Shown: positions 40,501-51,347 of the stretch, piece after piece | How positions within the stretch are numbered: position 1 is the first letter of the stretch | Layout: every line of letters begins with the position of its first letter | Origin: Acanthamoeba castellanii str. Neff | Taxonomy: Eukaryota > Discosea > Longamoebia > Acanthamoebidae | Assembly: GCF_000313135.1 (NCBI RefSeq) | Contig: NW_004457592.1 | Location: 67,976-131,975 of the forward strand | Direction of reading: 5' to 3' | DNA length: 64,000 nucleotides | The notes under the pieces: model-generated | Seen by the model: the letters and a program-made list of their open reading frames with translations, nothing else | Database searches by the model: none | Told to the model about the DNA's origin: nothing | Program-made: the position numbers and the translations under genes

Positions 40501-41988
40501 GTGGTGGTGGTGGTGGTGGTGGTGGTGGTGGTGGTGGTGGTGGTGGTGGTGGTGGACAGAAAGAGGGGAGGGCTGGACTTACTTGGCCTCGTTCTGAACC
40601 CAGGGCCTGCGCATCATCTTCTTGAAGCGGCGCTGCTTGTCGAGCAGCTGCTGGATCGCGCTGTCCTCGGCCCGCTCCTCGTCCAAGCTCCTGATGTCGA
40701 GCTCGTCCTCTGCCAACAACCGAGCACACAACCACATTAAAGATCAATAAAAGAAATCAAAGAGAAAAGAGAGAAGAGAAAATTGACGTACCGCGAAGAG
40801 ACTCGAAGAAGGCCTGCACCTCGTCGGGGTGCACGTCCTCGACCGACTTGTGGGTCCAGTTGGGCTGCCTCTTCTCCACGATGCGCGCCGTGACGCCCTC
40901 GGCAAAGTCGCGCGACAGCTGCGGATTGGTCGATCAATCCAACAACGTTAAGTCGCTTTTCTCTCAATAACCAATCGACAGCGAGTGTAGGGTGGGCGGT
41001 GTGAGGTGTGACGAGGCGTACCATGAAGCGCAGCGCGATGCGGTACTCTCGCCGGAGGGCGGCGCCCATGTCCTTGGTGGCGCCCTCCTGCAGTGATCGG
41101 AGGGTGACGGCCAGCGAAAGGGGGCACTGCTCCTGCAGGCGCTGCAGCACTGGCGAGTCGACGCGTCGCGGTCAGCGCGCAATTCGAGCGAAGCGGAGAG
41201 AGAGCGGAGAACTTCACAAGGCTGAAGTTGAAGTTGAAGTTGGAGGGGTACCCTGCTTGGCCCAAGGGTGCTTCTCGTGCGAGAGGGCCTTCATGATCTC
41301 CGGCACGGTGGGCTGCGAGAAGCAGCGCTTGATGATGTCGAGGTAGCCCTTCTCCTTCAGCAGATACGGGTGCTCTGCAACAGTTACAGTTCGACACGAC
41401 ACGACACGACACGCACACGACCAACGACACGACGATGAGCAGGCCACCATGCAAGAGCTGAGAAGTGGGAGGAAGAGTGAGTACCGATCTTGTCGGCCGC
41501 GGACGAGTGGACGCAGTGGATGATCTGGTCGAACGAATGGAACTTGTCGCGCAGCTGGTCCAACTGGTCGTACATGATGTGGATGCGATCGGACGGGACG
41601 AGGTGCGTCGCGATGCCGGACCACCTGATCGTAGTGGCCACCAGGTCAGTGGGTGGGTGGGGGGGAGGTAAAGAACGAAGAAAAAAAAGCGAAAGCGACA
41701 CGAAGGGTGGTGTTTAAAAGAGGGGGGGGGCGTACAGGACGTCCCAGCCGCGGATGCGCTTGCCGGTGAGGGCGAGGAAGGTGCCCACGTGGTCGGCGAG
41801 TCGCGGGAGGAGGTAGCTGGCGCCCGCATCGGGGAAGAAGCCCATGCCCACCTCCGGCAGCGCGAAGACGGTCTGCTCGGTGGTGATCTTGAACGAGTTC
41901 GAGCTGTAGCCCAGCGACGCGCCGGAACCCACTGGAGTGCAGAGCGTTGACCACCAGATAAACAGTTTAGCGCACGTACACGTACCAC

Positions 41989-42024
<36 letters not shown>

Positions 42025-42399
42025 ACAGCGACGAGGAGCATGAGAAAGGCGTGAGACGCACTGGTGACGCCGTTCATGATGGGGAGGAAGGGCTTGTCGA
42101 GCGAGTTGATGTAGTAGATCAGCTGGTAGAGCTCCTTAAAGTAGGTCTTGGGGAACTCCTGGTTGCCGCTGCGCACGGCCTGCAGCAGATCTGGTAGACG
42201 GCCACAGCGACAGTCAGCGAAAGTCAGAACACACACAACACACACACAACGCGCGAGAGCCCACGAGTTGGGCGACCAAGCAAGCAAGAAGACTGAGTCG
42301 CGCACCGACAAAGTCCGTTCCCGAAGAGAGGTGCTCGGGCGTGGAGGAAGTCAGCACGATCGCTCGTGTCGTCTCCTTGTGCGCTTGCCACTTCTGCTC

Positions 42400-42430
<31 letters not shown>

Positions 42431-43196
42431 TGCAGACAGAAGCAGCACGTTGGTTAGGAGAGAGTGGACGCGCAGCACCCTGAGGGACTGTCTTGACTGC
42501 AGCGAGTAGAACGCGAAAGAAGAAGAAGAAGAAGGAGGAGAAGAAGCGGGATGGTGCCTTGAGGACGGGCGTGAGGTGCCTGATGGTGGCGAGGTTGAGG
42601 GCGTGCAGCTGCTGAGGACGGTTGAGCATGGCATACTTGGTGTAGTAGTGCTTCCGCGAGAGAACCTCCGGCAAATACGCCTGCGTAGAGGATGAGATGG
42701 GAGGGAGGATTGAATGGATTCACAAATTTGATTAGAAATGGCAGAGTGTAGAATCAAAACAATTAATTCAATTGAATGATTGATAGATAGAGCAGCAGCA
42801 GCGTAGCGGAGGCTGCCAGTATAAAGAACAGGAAATTGGGGATTATTGTGCGGAGGCACAAGGCACCTTGGAACGGCCTTTGACATCGACGGGGAAAATG
42901 GGCTGCGGAGGATCCATGCCCTGAGTCCAGACGTCGCTCATGCCGAACCGGGCATCGGTGGTGATGTGCTGGTAAAACGGGTCGTACTTCGAGGACGTGG
43001 TGCGGTACTTGCTCCAATCGAACCAATCTCGGTCCTCCTTCGATCCGCTGCCCGATGAATAGGCCGCGGTAGCGGTTTTGTTGTTCATGTTGCGCAGAGC
43101 CAGGGCGGGATGGGTGGCACCCCCTCCGATGGTCTTGCCCAGGGCGCCCCGCCCTCCAACGAAAGCAAATCGTCCACCCTGAGCGCCCCTCTGCAT
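37535..43196 (-). CDS. HIBCH-like protein (possible mitoribosomal mS47) with long C-terminal extension
   Basis: The start ATG is at 43196, not the in-frame TTG at 43208. The N-terminus (MQRGAQGGRFAFVGGRGALG) is basic and glycine-rich, compatible with mitochondrial import. Crotonase-fold exons match 3-hydroxyisobutyryl-CoA hydrolase: YAMLNRPQQLHALNLATIRH, NGVTMGSGASLGYSSNSFKI, FALPEVGMGFFPDAGASYLL, ALTGKRIRGWDVL, LLREKR and FAEGVTARIVEKRQPNW. The usual FCAGGD oxyanion-hole loop is replaced by HLSSGTDF. The expected end, EVQAFFESLR, is spliced in frame to a tail of about 650 residues (EDELDIRSLDEERAEDSAIQ, then FKKMMRRPWVQNEAK, coiled coils, a Q-rich stretch and a Ser-rich end). Plant and protist mitoribosomes contain a HIBCH-derived protein, mS47. 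The altered loop and tail suggest such a structural role, but a true valine-pathway hydrolase is not excluded. Confidence 0.75.
37855..37938. repeat. intronic GTGTCGTTGGTC repeat (HIBCH-like gene)
   Basis: About 80 bp of GTGTC units mixed with GTTGGTC, in the last intron of the minus-strand HIBCH-like gene. Related to the arrays at 30531 and 31803. Confidence 0.85.
40488..40555. repeat. (GGT)n triplet array in intron
   Basis: About 22 GGT units, reading as CCA repeats on the sense strand of the HIBCH-like gene. The array lies in the intron between the exon ending PWVQNEAK and the one beginning QYLAQELKS. Confidence 0.9.
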
Positions 43197-43307
43197 TTTC
43201 AAGGCCAAAGCGAAAATGGATCAACAAATCCGACGGAGACCATAAATGTCCGCCTATCTTTTCTTTTTGGATTTCTTTCGTGAGCCGAGAGAAAATGTAA
43301 TTGAATT

Positions 43308-46300
43308 TTAATTACGAGAGCCCAGAGACGACGATGAGGAAGAGAAGGAGGAGGGAAGGGAAGCGTGGAACGTGAGCGGGTGGATCGCCCAGTGCGTGTC
43401 GTTGGTGAGTTCGTTGGTGGCCGACGCCTGCAGGCCGTAGCGGCCGGGCTGCACCGCGCACAGCCCGACCGTGTGCTCCACCGCCTCGCCGGCGGGCACG
43501 TTGTTGAAGGTCACGTGCAGCGAGCCCATCCACAGGAGCTTGTTGAGCAGCGACACCTTCGGCTGGCCCGCGTCCGTGCTCTGCCCCCGCAAGAAATGAG
43601 ACACGACACGACACACACGACACACGCGCCACCGCACACGTACACGCGGCGCACGACACGCCATGAATCACGACGGGTACCTGGTAGGCCTGGACACGCA
43701 AGAGGAGGCTGACTGCGGCGGCGCTGCGGTTCTCGACGCGCACGCGCACGTGGCTGAACTCGCCGCACACGACGCGCGCTGTGCGCGGGTCGGCGCTGAT
43801 GTCGGTCTCGCCGTCGCCGCTGACGCAGGCGAGGGAGATGCGCACGGGGTCGGACATCAGGAGGGGCGCCGGCACCGACAGCGAGGCCAGCGATATGTCA
43901 CCCCTGTGTCCCCACGACTGTGCACCATCCAATGAACGGACAACTCGCGACGTTTACGCCCATATCGCACACGCACACGCACACACGCAAACGTACACAC
44001 GCACACGCACACGCACACACACACACACACACACACAACATCAATGGAATGAGAGGTACCGATATCCACCAGAGCGAGACGCGTTGGATGAGGCCGGCCT
44101 TGCAGGCGAGGGCGGCCTCGCGCGCAGAGAGGGAGCCGTCGGAGGGAAGCCTTCGGACCACGGCGGCGAGCTTGCTTTGCGATCGCGGCTCGCACACGAC
44201 GCGCAGCGTGTTGGCCGGGTCCGTCACCGCGCAGTGCACCGTGAACGCCAACGGCGCGCTACCACCCGCCACATCGTTAGCTCTCGTGTCGTGCGTGTGC
44301 CGTGTGTCGTGCGTGTGTCGTGTGTATCGTGTCGTGTCGTGTCGTGCGCGGGGCTGTACGTGTTGTGTAGTTCAAAGAGCAAGACGGCGTAGTCGTCTTC
44401 CTGGCCCTCGGGCGGGGCGGTGCAGTTGGGGAGCGCGGGCAGGCGGCCGTAGGGCAGCACGCTGAGGTTTGTGACCACCACCGGCAGTTGCCCGCCCAGC
44501 AGGTCGGCCTGGATGTCGATCGCCGCGTGCCGCTTGTGCGTGCCCTCCTTCTCGCCGTACTCCACCACCACCCGCCCGTCCTTCCTGTAATCACGATTAT
44601 TTTATATTAAAAACTGATAAAATTCATAATTACAAATCATACGATAATATATAAATAACTAAATAAATAATGATAATTATGGGCAGGTGGTACATGTGAA
44701 CGCCGAAGCGGAAGCGGACGGGGAGGACGAAGGAGTGGCCGGGCGCGAGGGGCAGGTGGGCGGCCACCACGTCGGCGTCCCACACCAAACCCGAGTTGGT
44801 GGCGCCGTCATCGTCACTGCCGTCCGCCGGCGCGTGCAAGTTCATCCATTCGATCGGCAGCCCGCTCACATTCCGCACCTGCCGACGTGCATTCCATTCC
44901 ATTCCATTCGCTCAGTTTAGGCCGCGCACGCACCACCGCACACGCACACATGAGTGCTGCGTCTGTGTGTACCTCGATTTCGACTCCGCCGAGCTGCTTC
45001 TCGAACGCCAGCTGTCGGATGGGCGGCCCGACTGTCGAAAGCGTGAGGAGCGGCAGCGCTTCCACGACCACCACCTGGCAACCGCCGCCGTTTCAGCGTA
45101 ACGCACACCAACACACGAACATGAATATGTACATATCATATCAATATAGAACAATCTATATGAATATATATCAATATATATGAAATATGCGGGAACATAC
45201 CTCGGTGGCGTTTTCCGGGCCGTCCTCCCGCGGGAGGTTGCGGGTCTCGGGCACCTTGGGCAGGTCGACGACCAGCGGCAGCCGCCCGTTCACTTCGCCG
45301 TCGGCGCCGGCGTGGGTGGTGTCGACAACAATGGGCAGGCCGCGGCCGTCGACGGAGTGGAGGCACAGAATGTTGAGCGCGTGGATGAGGCAGCCCGTGG
45401 CCCGCACGCTGCCGGCCGCGAGCGCCTTGCCGCACAGCACCACCTCATGGCAGACCGCGTGCGGCGGCAGCGTGACGGCCAGCACCGGGTAGGCGGCGAA
45501 CTCGGCCCCATCGGTCGCCAAGCTCACCGACTCCAGGTGGACCTAGTGGCGGTTAAGGTGGTGGCGGCGATGGTTAAGGTGGCAGTTCTGGGCGGTTAAG
45601 GTGGCGCAGTGAGTCACCTGGAAGGCGAAGGGGTTGGCGAGGTAGGCCTTGAAGGTGACGAGGTCGCCCTTGGCCACGACGGGCGGCGTGTAGTGGCTCT
45701 TCTGGAACCGCATGGGCGTGAAAATGAACGGATTGTCGTTGTCGACCGCCACCGCGGGCTTCGTCTTGGGCATCTCCAGCGGAACTAACAGAACGTGGTC
45801 AACGCTTTGTTAGCGACTGCACACACGACACACGACACATGACACACGCACACGGTACACACGGCACACACGGCACACGCTGTGATGATAGCGGTACCCA
45901 AGTCGTCGGAGGGGCGCAAGGGCAGGATGCCAAGCACCTGGGGCAGGGCGCCACGCGGGTCGATGTGGGGCGAGGCCGGCGTGTACTTGGTGAGCCGGGC
46001 AAGCTCGGTGGCCAGCTCCACCTGCTCCTCGCCGTGCTCCTTGTCGCCCTTGAACCTGTTTCAATTTTTGAAATAAAATTAAAAAACAAACAAAAACAAA
46101 CAAAACAGAATATATGTTTAATAAAACATAAAACAGTTCACGTACGTCCGGAGGAGCGCGAGAGCGTAGGCAGCGCTGGCCGTGGCATCGTTGAGCGCTC
46201 GTGAGGTGGCAATGAGCGCTCTACACGAAAAAAGAATGTTATCAATATTATTGGCAGTAAAGAAAAATGACGCGGCTACTCTGTGTACCGAAGGAGGGAG

Positions 46301-48523
46301 CGCTGGAGGTGAAGCCAGCTCTGGACATTGTCGAGCTTCTGGGAATGCGAGGGCTGCAGCGATTGCAGCTGGTAGTGGGGTGCCGTCACCAGGTACAAAC
46401 TGTGCGCAGTCGACATCTGCCACACGACAACATTCAGGATAGTGTGTCGTACCATAGTATCGTGTGTGTCGTGTGAGTGTGTGTGTCGTGTGTGTGTCGT
46501 GTGTGTGTACATTTCCGTGTGTGTGTATGAGTTGTGCGTGTGGTATAGGGCGTCGTGCGAGGTAGTGTTGAAGGAATGTACGATATGTAGGGCGATCATA
46601 CCATGAATAGTTTGTGGTGGAGAGCCGCAGCTTCGCGAATGAAGAATGCAAATTTTCGGTTGAAGCCCAGACGACGGCAGAGACCGGCGATGGCACTGCA
46701 CACCAGGATCTGCGCCGAACCCCCAAACCATCGACCAATCAGTTGTTGTTGGTTGTTGTTATTGTTGTTGTTGTTCCCCACAGCATTAACCAGTTAATGC
46801 GGCCTTGCAACCAAGCCAGACATTGGATGAGCACCACGTACCCTCTCCTGGGTCGAGCACTCCGATGACAGCGCGTGGGCGTGCATCAACAGCTCCAAGG
46901 CCTGCACCTTGCGCCCAAACCAGGCGTGGTACCCTGGGGTCGACCAACAAATCCTCCGGTCAGTCAGTCAACGCACGTCAACAGAGAGAAAGAGAGAGAC
47001 CCGGTCAACCATCCGTCAATGGTGCACGGTCAGTCAAACGAAGCTTGCAAGGTGGTGTGTACCAGCGAGCTTGAGGGAGGCCTCGAGCTCGAGTGTGACG
47101 GCGTGGGACTTGGCGTAGAGCCCGAGCGCCTCGGCGTATTTCTCGTCGACCGCGGGCACGTCGGCCCACGCCTCGGTGGTGCTGGCCGACATGATCATCG
47201 CCGCCGCTTGGCCCTCCAGCGCGCCGGCCAGCCACACCATGTCCGCATTCTGCCGCGCTTGCTCCTCCGCCGCCTGGTAACTGCGTGTGCGTGTGCGTGT
47301 GCGTGTGCGGTGTGTGCGGTTGGCGTGTGCGGTGGTGCGTGTCGTGTGCGAAAAGTGAGTGGTCAGGCGAAGGGTGTGTGTGTGTGTGTGTGTGGTAACT
47401 GGAGCAGGGCGTCGTGAGGGTCGCCGGCGAGAAGGCAGTAGTCGCCCTTGGTCTTGTTCACGCGTCCGGCCTTGCGCTTCTTGAGGCGATTCACCTTGTC
47501 GGCCGACGGGTTGTGCGGGTCGAGCGGGGTCGAGATGTAGGCGCTCGACCACGCCTGCTCATTCTCAAACTGCGCCACAAAACCACCACCGTGAGCTCAC
47601 ACGACACACGACGCACACGACACGCGACAACGCATAGAGAGCGGGTGGGTACGAGGGTCTCGAGCTCCTTGAGGATGGTGGCCATGAAGTCGAGCAGGAG
47701 CGTGTTGAGATAGAACAACAGCCGCTTTTGGTCGCCGTTGGGAATCATCACCAGGTTGTCCTTGGCAAAGTCTGCACACACAACAAATAAAGAAAGATAA
47801 ATAAATAAATAGCTCACGCGCGGCTCGAATAATAAATAAATATAAATAATAATTTATAATATATAAATAATAGGCACCAGGTTGGTCGTCGCGCGGCTCG
47901 AAGGCGAAGCAGGTGACGGCGACGGCGGTCGGGTGCTGTCGGCGCAATCGCTCGAACTCGGTGTAGGCATCCGACAGGTCCCTCCATTGCGCGCAGTGGA
48001 TGATCCCCACCACCTGCAGACCGCGCGAGCCCATGTGCCACATCACTGTTATCATGTGTGCGGTGTGTGCGGTGAGAGGAGCATACGCCGAGAGTCTTGC
48101 GGTGGACCTGGAAGTCCTCCCAATCGCTGCGGTGGGTGGTGCGGCTGTCGACGAAGCGCGGATAGACCCGTCCGCCCTGCCACCACCTCTGCGTCGATCC
48201 GCTCCTCGTCATCGTTCCTGCCCGACGATATTATTATTATTTTTTTGTTGGTTAATATTGATATATAAATAATATTAATGAATACAAGATTGATCAAGTG
48301 TTCATAAATATCCAATAATGATAATAATGAGAATTTATTAAATGAAGGGGCGAGTGCCTTTGGTGGGTGGGGTGGGGGTGAGGCCGAGTTCGATGACGGA
48401 GAAGGTCTTGATGAGGTTGGCGAACTGCACGAACTTGCGTTCGGAAATGTTTCCGATGGGCACCAGCGCCACTCGTATCTCCTTCGCTGCAGTGATGTCC
48501 CCTGCCACATCCAGCTCGTGCAT
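43308..48523 (-). CDS. TRAPPC9: TRAPPC9 / Trs120 homolog (TRAPPII subunit)
   Basis: About 17 exons from ATG 48523 encode roughly 1,050 residues. The N-terminus reads EIRVALVPIGNISERKFVQF and TTHRSDWEDFQVHRKTLG, matching the TRAPPC9 opening (human [32 protein letters not shown]). It continues with DNLVMIPNGDQKRLLFYLNT and KGDYCLLAGDPHDALLQ. A TPR-like helical region follows (WLAGALEGQAAAMIM; LGFNRKFAFFIREAAALHHK, where human has IGFHRKSAFFKRVAA). Ig-like beta domains come next (PFIFTPMRFQ, DLVTFKAYLANPFAFQ, LPALPNCTAPPEG). The last exon ends SSSSSLGSRN. Trs120/TRAPPC9 makes TRAPPII a Rab11/Ypt31 GEF in late Golgi and endosome traffic. The gene shares a 152-bp divergent promoter with the glycosyltransferase-like gene. 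Confidence 0.9.
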
Positions 48524-48675
48524 CTTGTGCGTTGTGATATTGTTTCTCTTTGTTTCTCTTTGTTTCTTTGTGTGTTTCTTGATAGATCCTTTTTTGGTAA
48601 GTTGTTTTTTTGGATTGTTTTTGTTTTTTTGTTTTTGTACCAGTACGGCTGGTTGTGGTGGCTTCCCGCGCAAGG
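48524..48675. promoter_or_regulatory. bidirectional promoter region TRAPPC9 / glycosyltransferase-like
   Basis: The divergent start codons are 152 bp apart. The centre is strikingly T-rich on the plus strand (TTGTTTCTCTTTGTTTCTTTG, then TTTGTTTTTTTGTTTTTG), which would suit nucleosome exclusion. Function is inferred from position. Confidence 0.5.
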
Positions 48676-49857
48676 ATGGCACCGAGGGGCAGGGGCACCC
48701 TTGGCCTGGTTCTCGCTCTATTTGGCGCGTGGGCGTGTGCATTGATGGGTCTCTTCTCCCCCTGGGGTCAGCTCATGCCCTATATGGAAGCAGAAGAAGA
48801 CCAACACCCACCTTACCCGCCCGCGATGTGCGTCTCGACGGCCCGCCAGTTCTCCGTGCTTCGCTACGAAAACGAGCGAGTCAACCAGTATTTCGTGGAG
48901 GTGCAGGACTGGGTGGTACACGGCCTGCGCGGGCACGGTGTCGACGTCAACACGCCCAAGTGGCCCAGCTGCCTCGACCACCCCCGCAACTACCCGGAGA
49001 GCTGTCTCGGGCGCACTTGCGTGACCACCTTCGCCTGCACGAATGATATGACTGCCGAGGCGATCCTGCGCACGGTGCTGGCCGGCCACGACACGTCGGT
49101 GGTCCATTTCCAGCTCGAGGTGGTGGGCGGCATGCCGCGGCCGTGCTTCGACGACCCCAGCTTCCTGCCCCTGTGGCGCCTGGCCGCCGTGTGGGACTAC
49201 AGCGCCGCCAACGTGGCCGCCCTGGCCCAGACCGGCCCGCTTTCTTCCCTACCCGGTGCTTGGGCGCGACCGGCAGTGGTCAACCTCACCTCCTACCCGG
49301 GCATCTCGGGCGACCCGGCCGACGACCACCGCCCACCTGAGCGCAAGCGGTTCGACGAGCCCTACACGTACGACGTGGTGCTGCTCATGGGCATGAATCC
49401 TCGGCGCCTGGCCATGGTCAATGCCCTGCTGCAGCGCAACCTCACCGTGTTCTACCCCCCATACAACTCGCGTGCGGGCTGGGGTCGCGAGCGCGTGGCC
49501 CTCGTGCGGAGCGCCGCTCTGCTGCTCAACGTGCACCAGTTCGACGCCGCGTCGGGTCCCATCGAGGCCCCGCGCCTGATCTTCCTGCTCTCGCTTGGCG
49601 TCAGCGTTCTGTCGGAGGACTCGACCGACCAGGCGGGCAAGGCCTACTGGGCCGACGGGGTGGAGTTTGTGCCCTACGACCAACTGGCCGACGCTGCGGT
49701 GCGCCTGGTGGCCAACGCCACGCGGCGGTATGAGCTGGCCGCTGCGGGCTACCGGCTCGTGCGGCGTGTGAGCCCTCGCGACGCCATCAAGTCGGCGCTG
49801 ATGGCCGCCCTCGACTGGACCAACACCTCCTACTCGCTGCAAGCCTGTCCCTCTTGA
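48676..49857 (+). CDS. glycosyltransferase-like protein, intronless
   Basis: A single exon of 393 residues, unusual in this intron-rich region. A short cytosolic MAPRGRG is followed by one hydrophobic anchor (TLGLVLALFGAWACALMGLF), giving a type II ER/Golgi topology or an uncleaved signal. The C-terminal half resembles the acceptor end of GT-B glycosyltransferases of the CgeB/group 1 type: VVLLMGMNPRRLAMVNALLQ, LLLNVHQFDAASGPIEAPRL (the H...E-x-x-R signature), LSLGVSVLSE, then GVEFVPYDQLADAAVRLV. Several N-x-S/T sequons are present (NLT, NAT, NTS). Cysteines in the N-terminal half suggest disulfides, so a lumenal location. The substrate cannot be predicted. The lack of introns and the resemblance to bacterial and large-virus enzymes make lateral acquisition possible, although composition matches the neighbours. 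Confidence 0.65.
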   Translation: MAPRGRGTLGLVLALFGAWACALMGLFSPWGQLMPYMEAEEDQHPPYPPAMCVSTARQFSVLRYENERVNQYFVEVQDWVVHGLRGHGVDVNTPKWPSCLDHPRNYPESCLGRTCVTTFACTNDMTAEAILRTVLAGHDTSVVHFQLEVVGGMPRPCFDDPSFLPLWRLAAVWDYSAANVAALAQTGPLSSLPGAWARPAVVNLTSYPGISGDPADDHRPPERKRFDEPYTYDVVLLMGMNPRRLAMVNALLQRNLTVFYPPYNSRAGWGRERVALVRSAALLLNVHQFDAASGPIEAPRLIFLLSLGVSVLSEDSTDQAGKAYWADGVEFVPYDQLADAAVRLVANATRRYELAAAGYRLVRRVSPRDAIKSALMAALDWTNTSYSLQACPS

Positions 49858-49911
49858 CACAAAATTGGACATGAAACGAAGTAGTTGCTTCAAAAGGAGC
49901 TGCTCTTTGGT

Positions 49912-50492
49912 TCAGATTAACGGTGTGCAGGATCTCACTGGCCGCGGGGACTCAGGCTGAAAGAAGGGCACGGCCAACCCTGCAACAACCACTGGCCAGC
50001 TGGCCAGCATAAACAGTGTCCAACCAGAGCTGGGACCGAAAGAGAGTCCTGCAAGCACAAACAGTATTTAGTGATGAAACCAGAAGAGACGGATGAAGAT
50101 TCGAGTTGAAGCGTACCATTGAAGTCACAGTAGTAAGCTTCCTCTTGCTCGCAGGCGCCGTTGCCGTAGTCAGCAGCAATGGCCAGTGGGTGGAGATAGA
50201 GAAGCACCCAGGAAGCTGTGGTCGTCATAGCGGCGAATGCGGAGGTGACCATCATGGGCCACCACAGGCGCAGACGCCACTTGACGGTCTGCACACCACC
50301 ATTACCTCAGCTTCTTCGGCACCACCAACCATCAGTCCCTCTCTGAGTTGACGTGAACGTACCGTGAACGAGGGCAGCGCGTGGATTGTCACGAACACAA
50401 ACTGAAGCCCCACGAGTACATGGGAGGCGATGACGCTGGACAGTAGAACATGTGGCGTACCTTGCTCCCCCGGCCGCTGTCTCCTTCAGCAT
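49912..50492 (-). CDS. small multi-pass membrane protein, unknown
   Basis: Four exons (50492-50461, 50435-50363, 50288-50117, 50048-49912) join in frame to give 137 residues. All introns have GT-AG ends. Hydrophobic stretches are VIASHVLVGLQFVFVTIHAL, SAFAAMTTTASWVLLYL and LFMLASWPVVVAGLAVPFF, separated by a basic KWRLRLWW turn and an acidic cysteine-bearing loop (ACEQEEAYYCDFNG). This suggests three or four membrane spans. No family was recognised. A further upstream exon cannot be excluded, because the first exon is open upstream of its ATG (YLATMLKE). It converges with the glycosyltransferase-like gene, with about 55 bp between stop codons. Confidence 0.6.
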
Positions 50493-51144
50493 AGTTGCCA
50501 GGTACCTGTATGGCCGGCTCAGTCAAGAAAAGCAACACCTCACACACACGCACACACGCATGCACAGAGAGAGAGAGAGAGAGATGGAGATGTGACACCG
50601 CCAACCATGAGCCTCAACACTGCGCCTGGAATGAATACACTCCCGCCTACTGGAGATTTACTACGTTCTTCACCACTACCATCTCTACAGGGAGGAGTGG
50701 CAGATGACACACTCTTTGGGTGCTTTTGGAAGCGCCTTGGAGTACTGGTTTGAAGTGCAGGTGCCTGTGGTTGTGATCCGGCTCTTCTTCTTTCTTGAAG
50801 CGACGTACGGTCAACAGGACAGACGAGGGCGTTACTGCCCCGTCGGTGGCCTGCACATTCCTGGCATATCTAGCCAATCACAACAGCAAAGCATGCCCAG
50901 CCGAAGGAGGGCGGCAGGCACCGCTTCGCAGACGGTACTCCCACCCACCACCTCTTCAGACTCCCACTGCTGTCCTACTGTCAGATCCCGCCGGTGTCTA
51001 TCACATCCCGCCGGTGTTGTAGGCACCAACGCGCTCTTGGGTCTTCTTTTCATCGAAGCTTCTTCCTCTCCTCTCTTCCTCCCGGGCGTACAGGCCTGAA
51101 ATGCCTTCCACAATCATGTTTTCACCAGGCAAAAAGTTTTTATC
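50493..51144. other. spacer before tRNA-Arg copy 2
   Basis: About 650 bp with no gene supported. A (GA)n stretch lies at about 50566-50586. Open frames on both strands show no domain or membrane pattern. The composition is less GC-rich than coding flanks. Confidence 0.4.
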
Positions 51145-51215
51145 GCGCCCGGTGGGGGTCGAACCCACAATCTCTTGATTAGAAGTCAAGCGCCTTTCCA
51201 TTAGGCTACGGGCGC
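51145..51215 (-). tRNA. tRNA-Arg (anticodon UCU), copy 2
   Basis: Identical over all 71 positions to the copy at 25121-25191: acceptor GCGCCCG/CGGGCGC, anticodon loop CTTCTAA, T arm GTGGG/CCCAC. It is followed on the minus strand by T runs (51131-51140). The 3' flank shares a TCACCAGGCAAAA-like stretch with copy 1, suggesting a duplicated unit. Confidence 0.95.
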
Positions 51216-51347
51216 AGCGCATCTTCTTTCACCGCCAAGCTCGTGGTGTAGTGACCGGGAAGTGAAGCGCAGTGGTTGCTTGCCGCTGAGGCGATGGACC
51301 CACGAGGCGCTGGCACATGCATTCGTGTTCATTCGAGTTCTGTGTGT

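Noticed and set aside
45120..45185. AT-rich block as an origin or mobile insertion
   Set aside because: It is the interior of a TRAPPC9 intron with GT-AG borders; similar AT-rich introns occur throughout the window.
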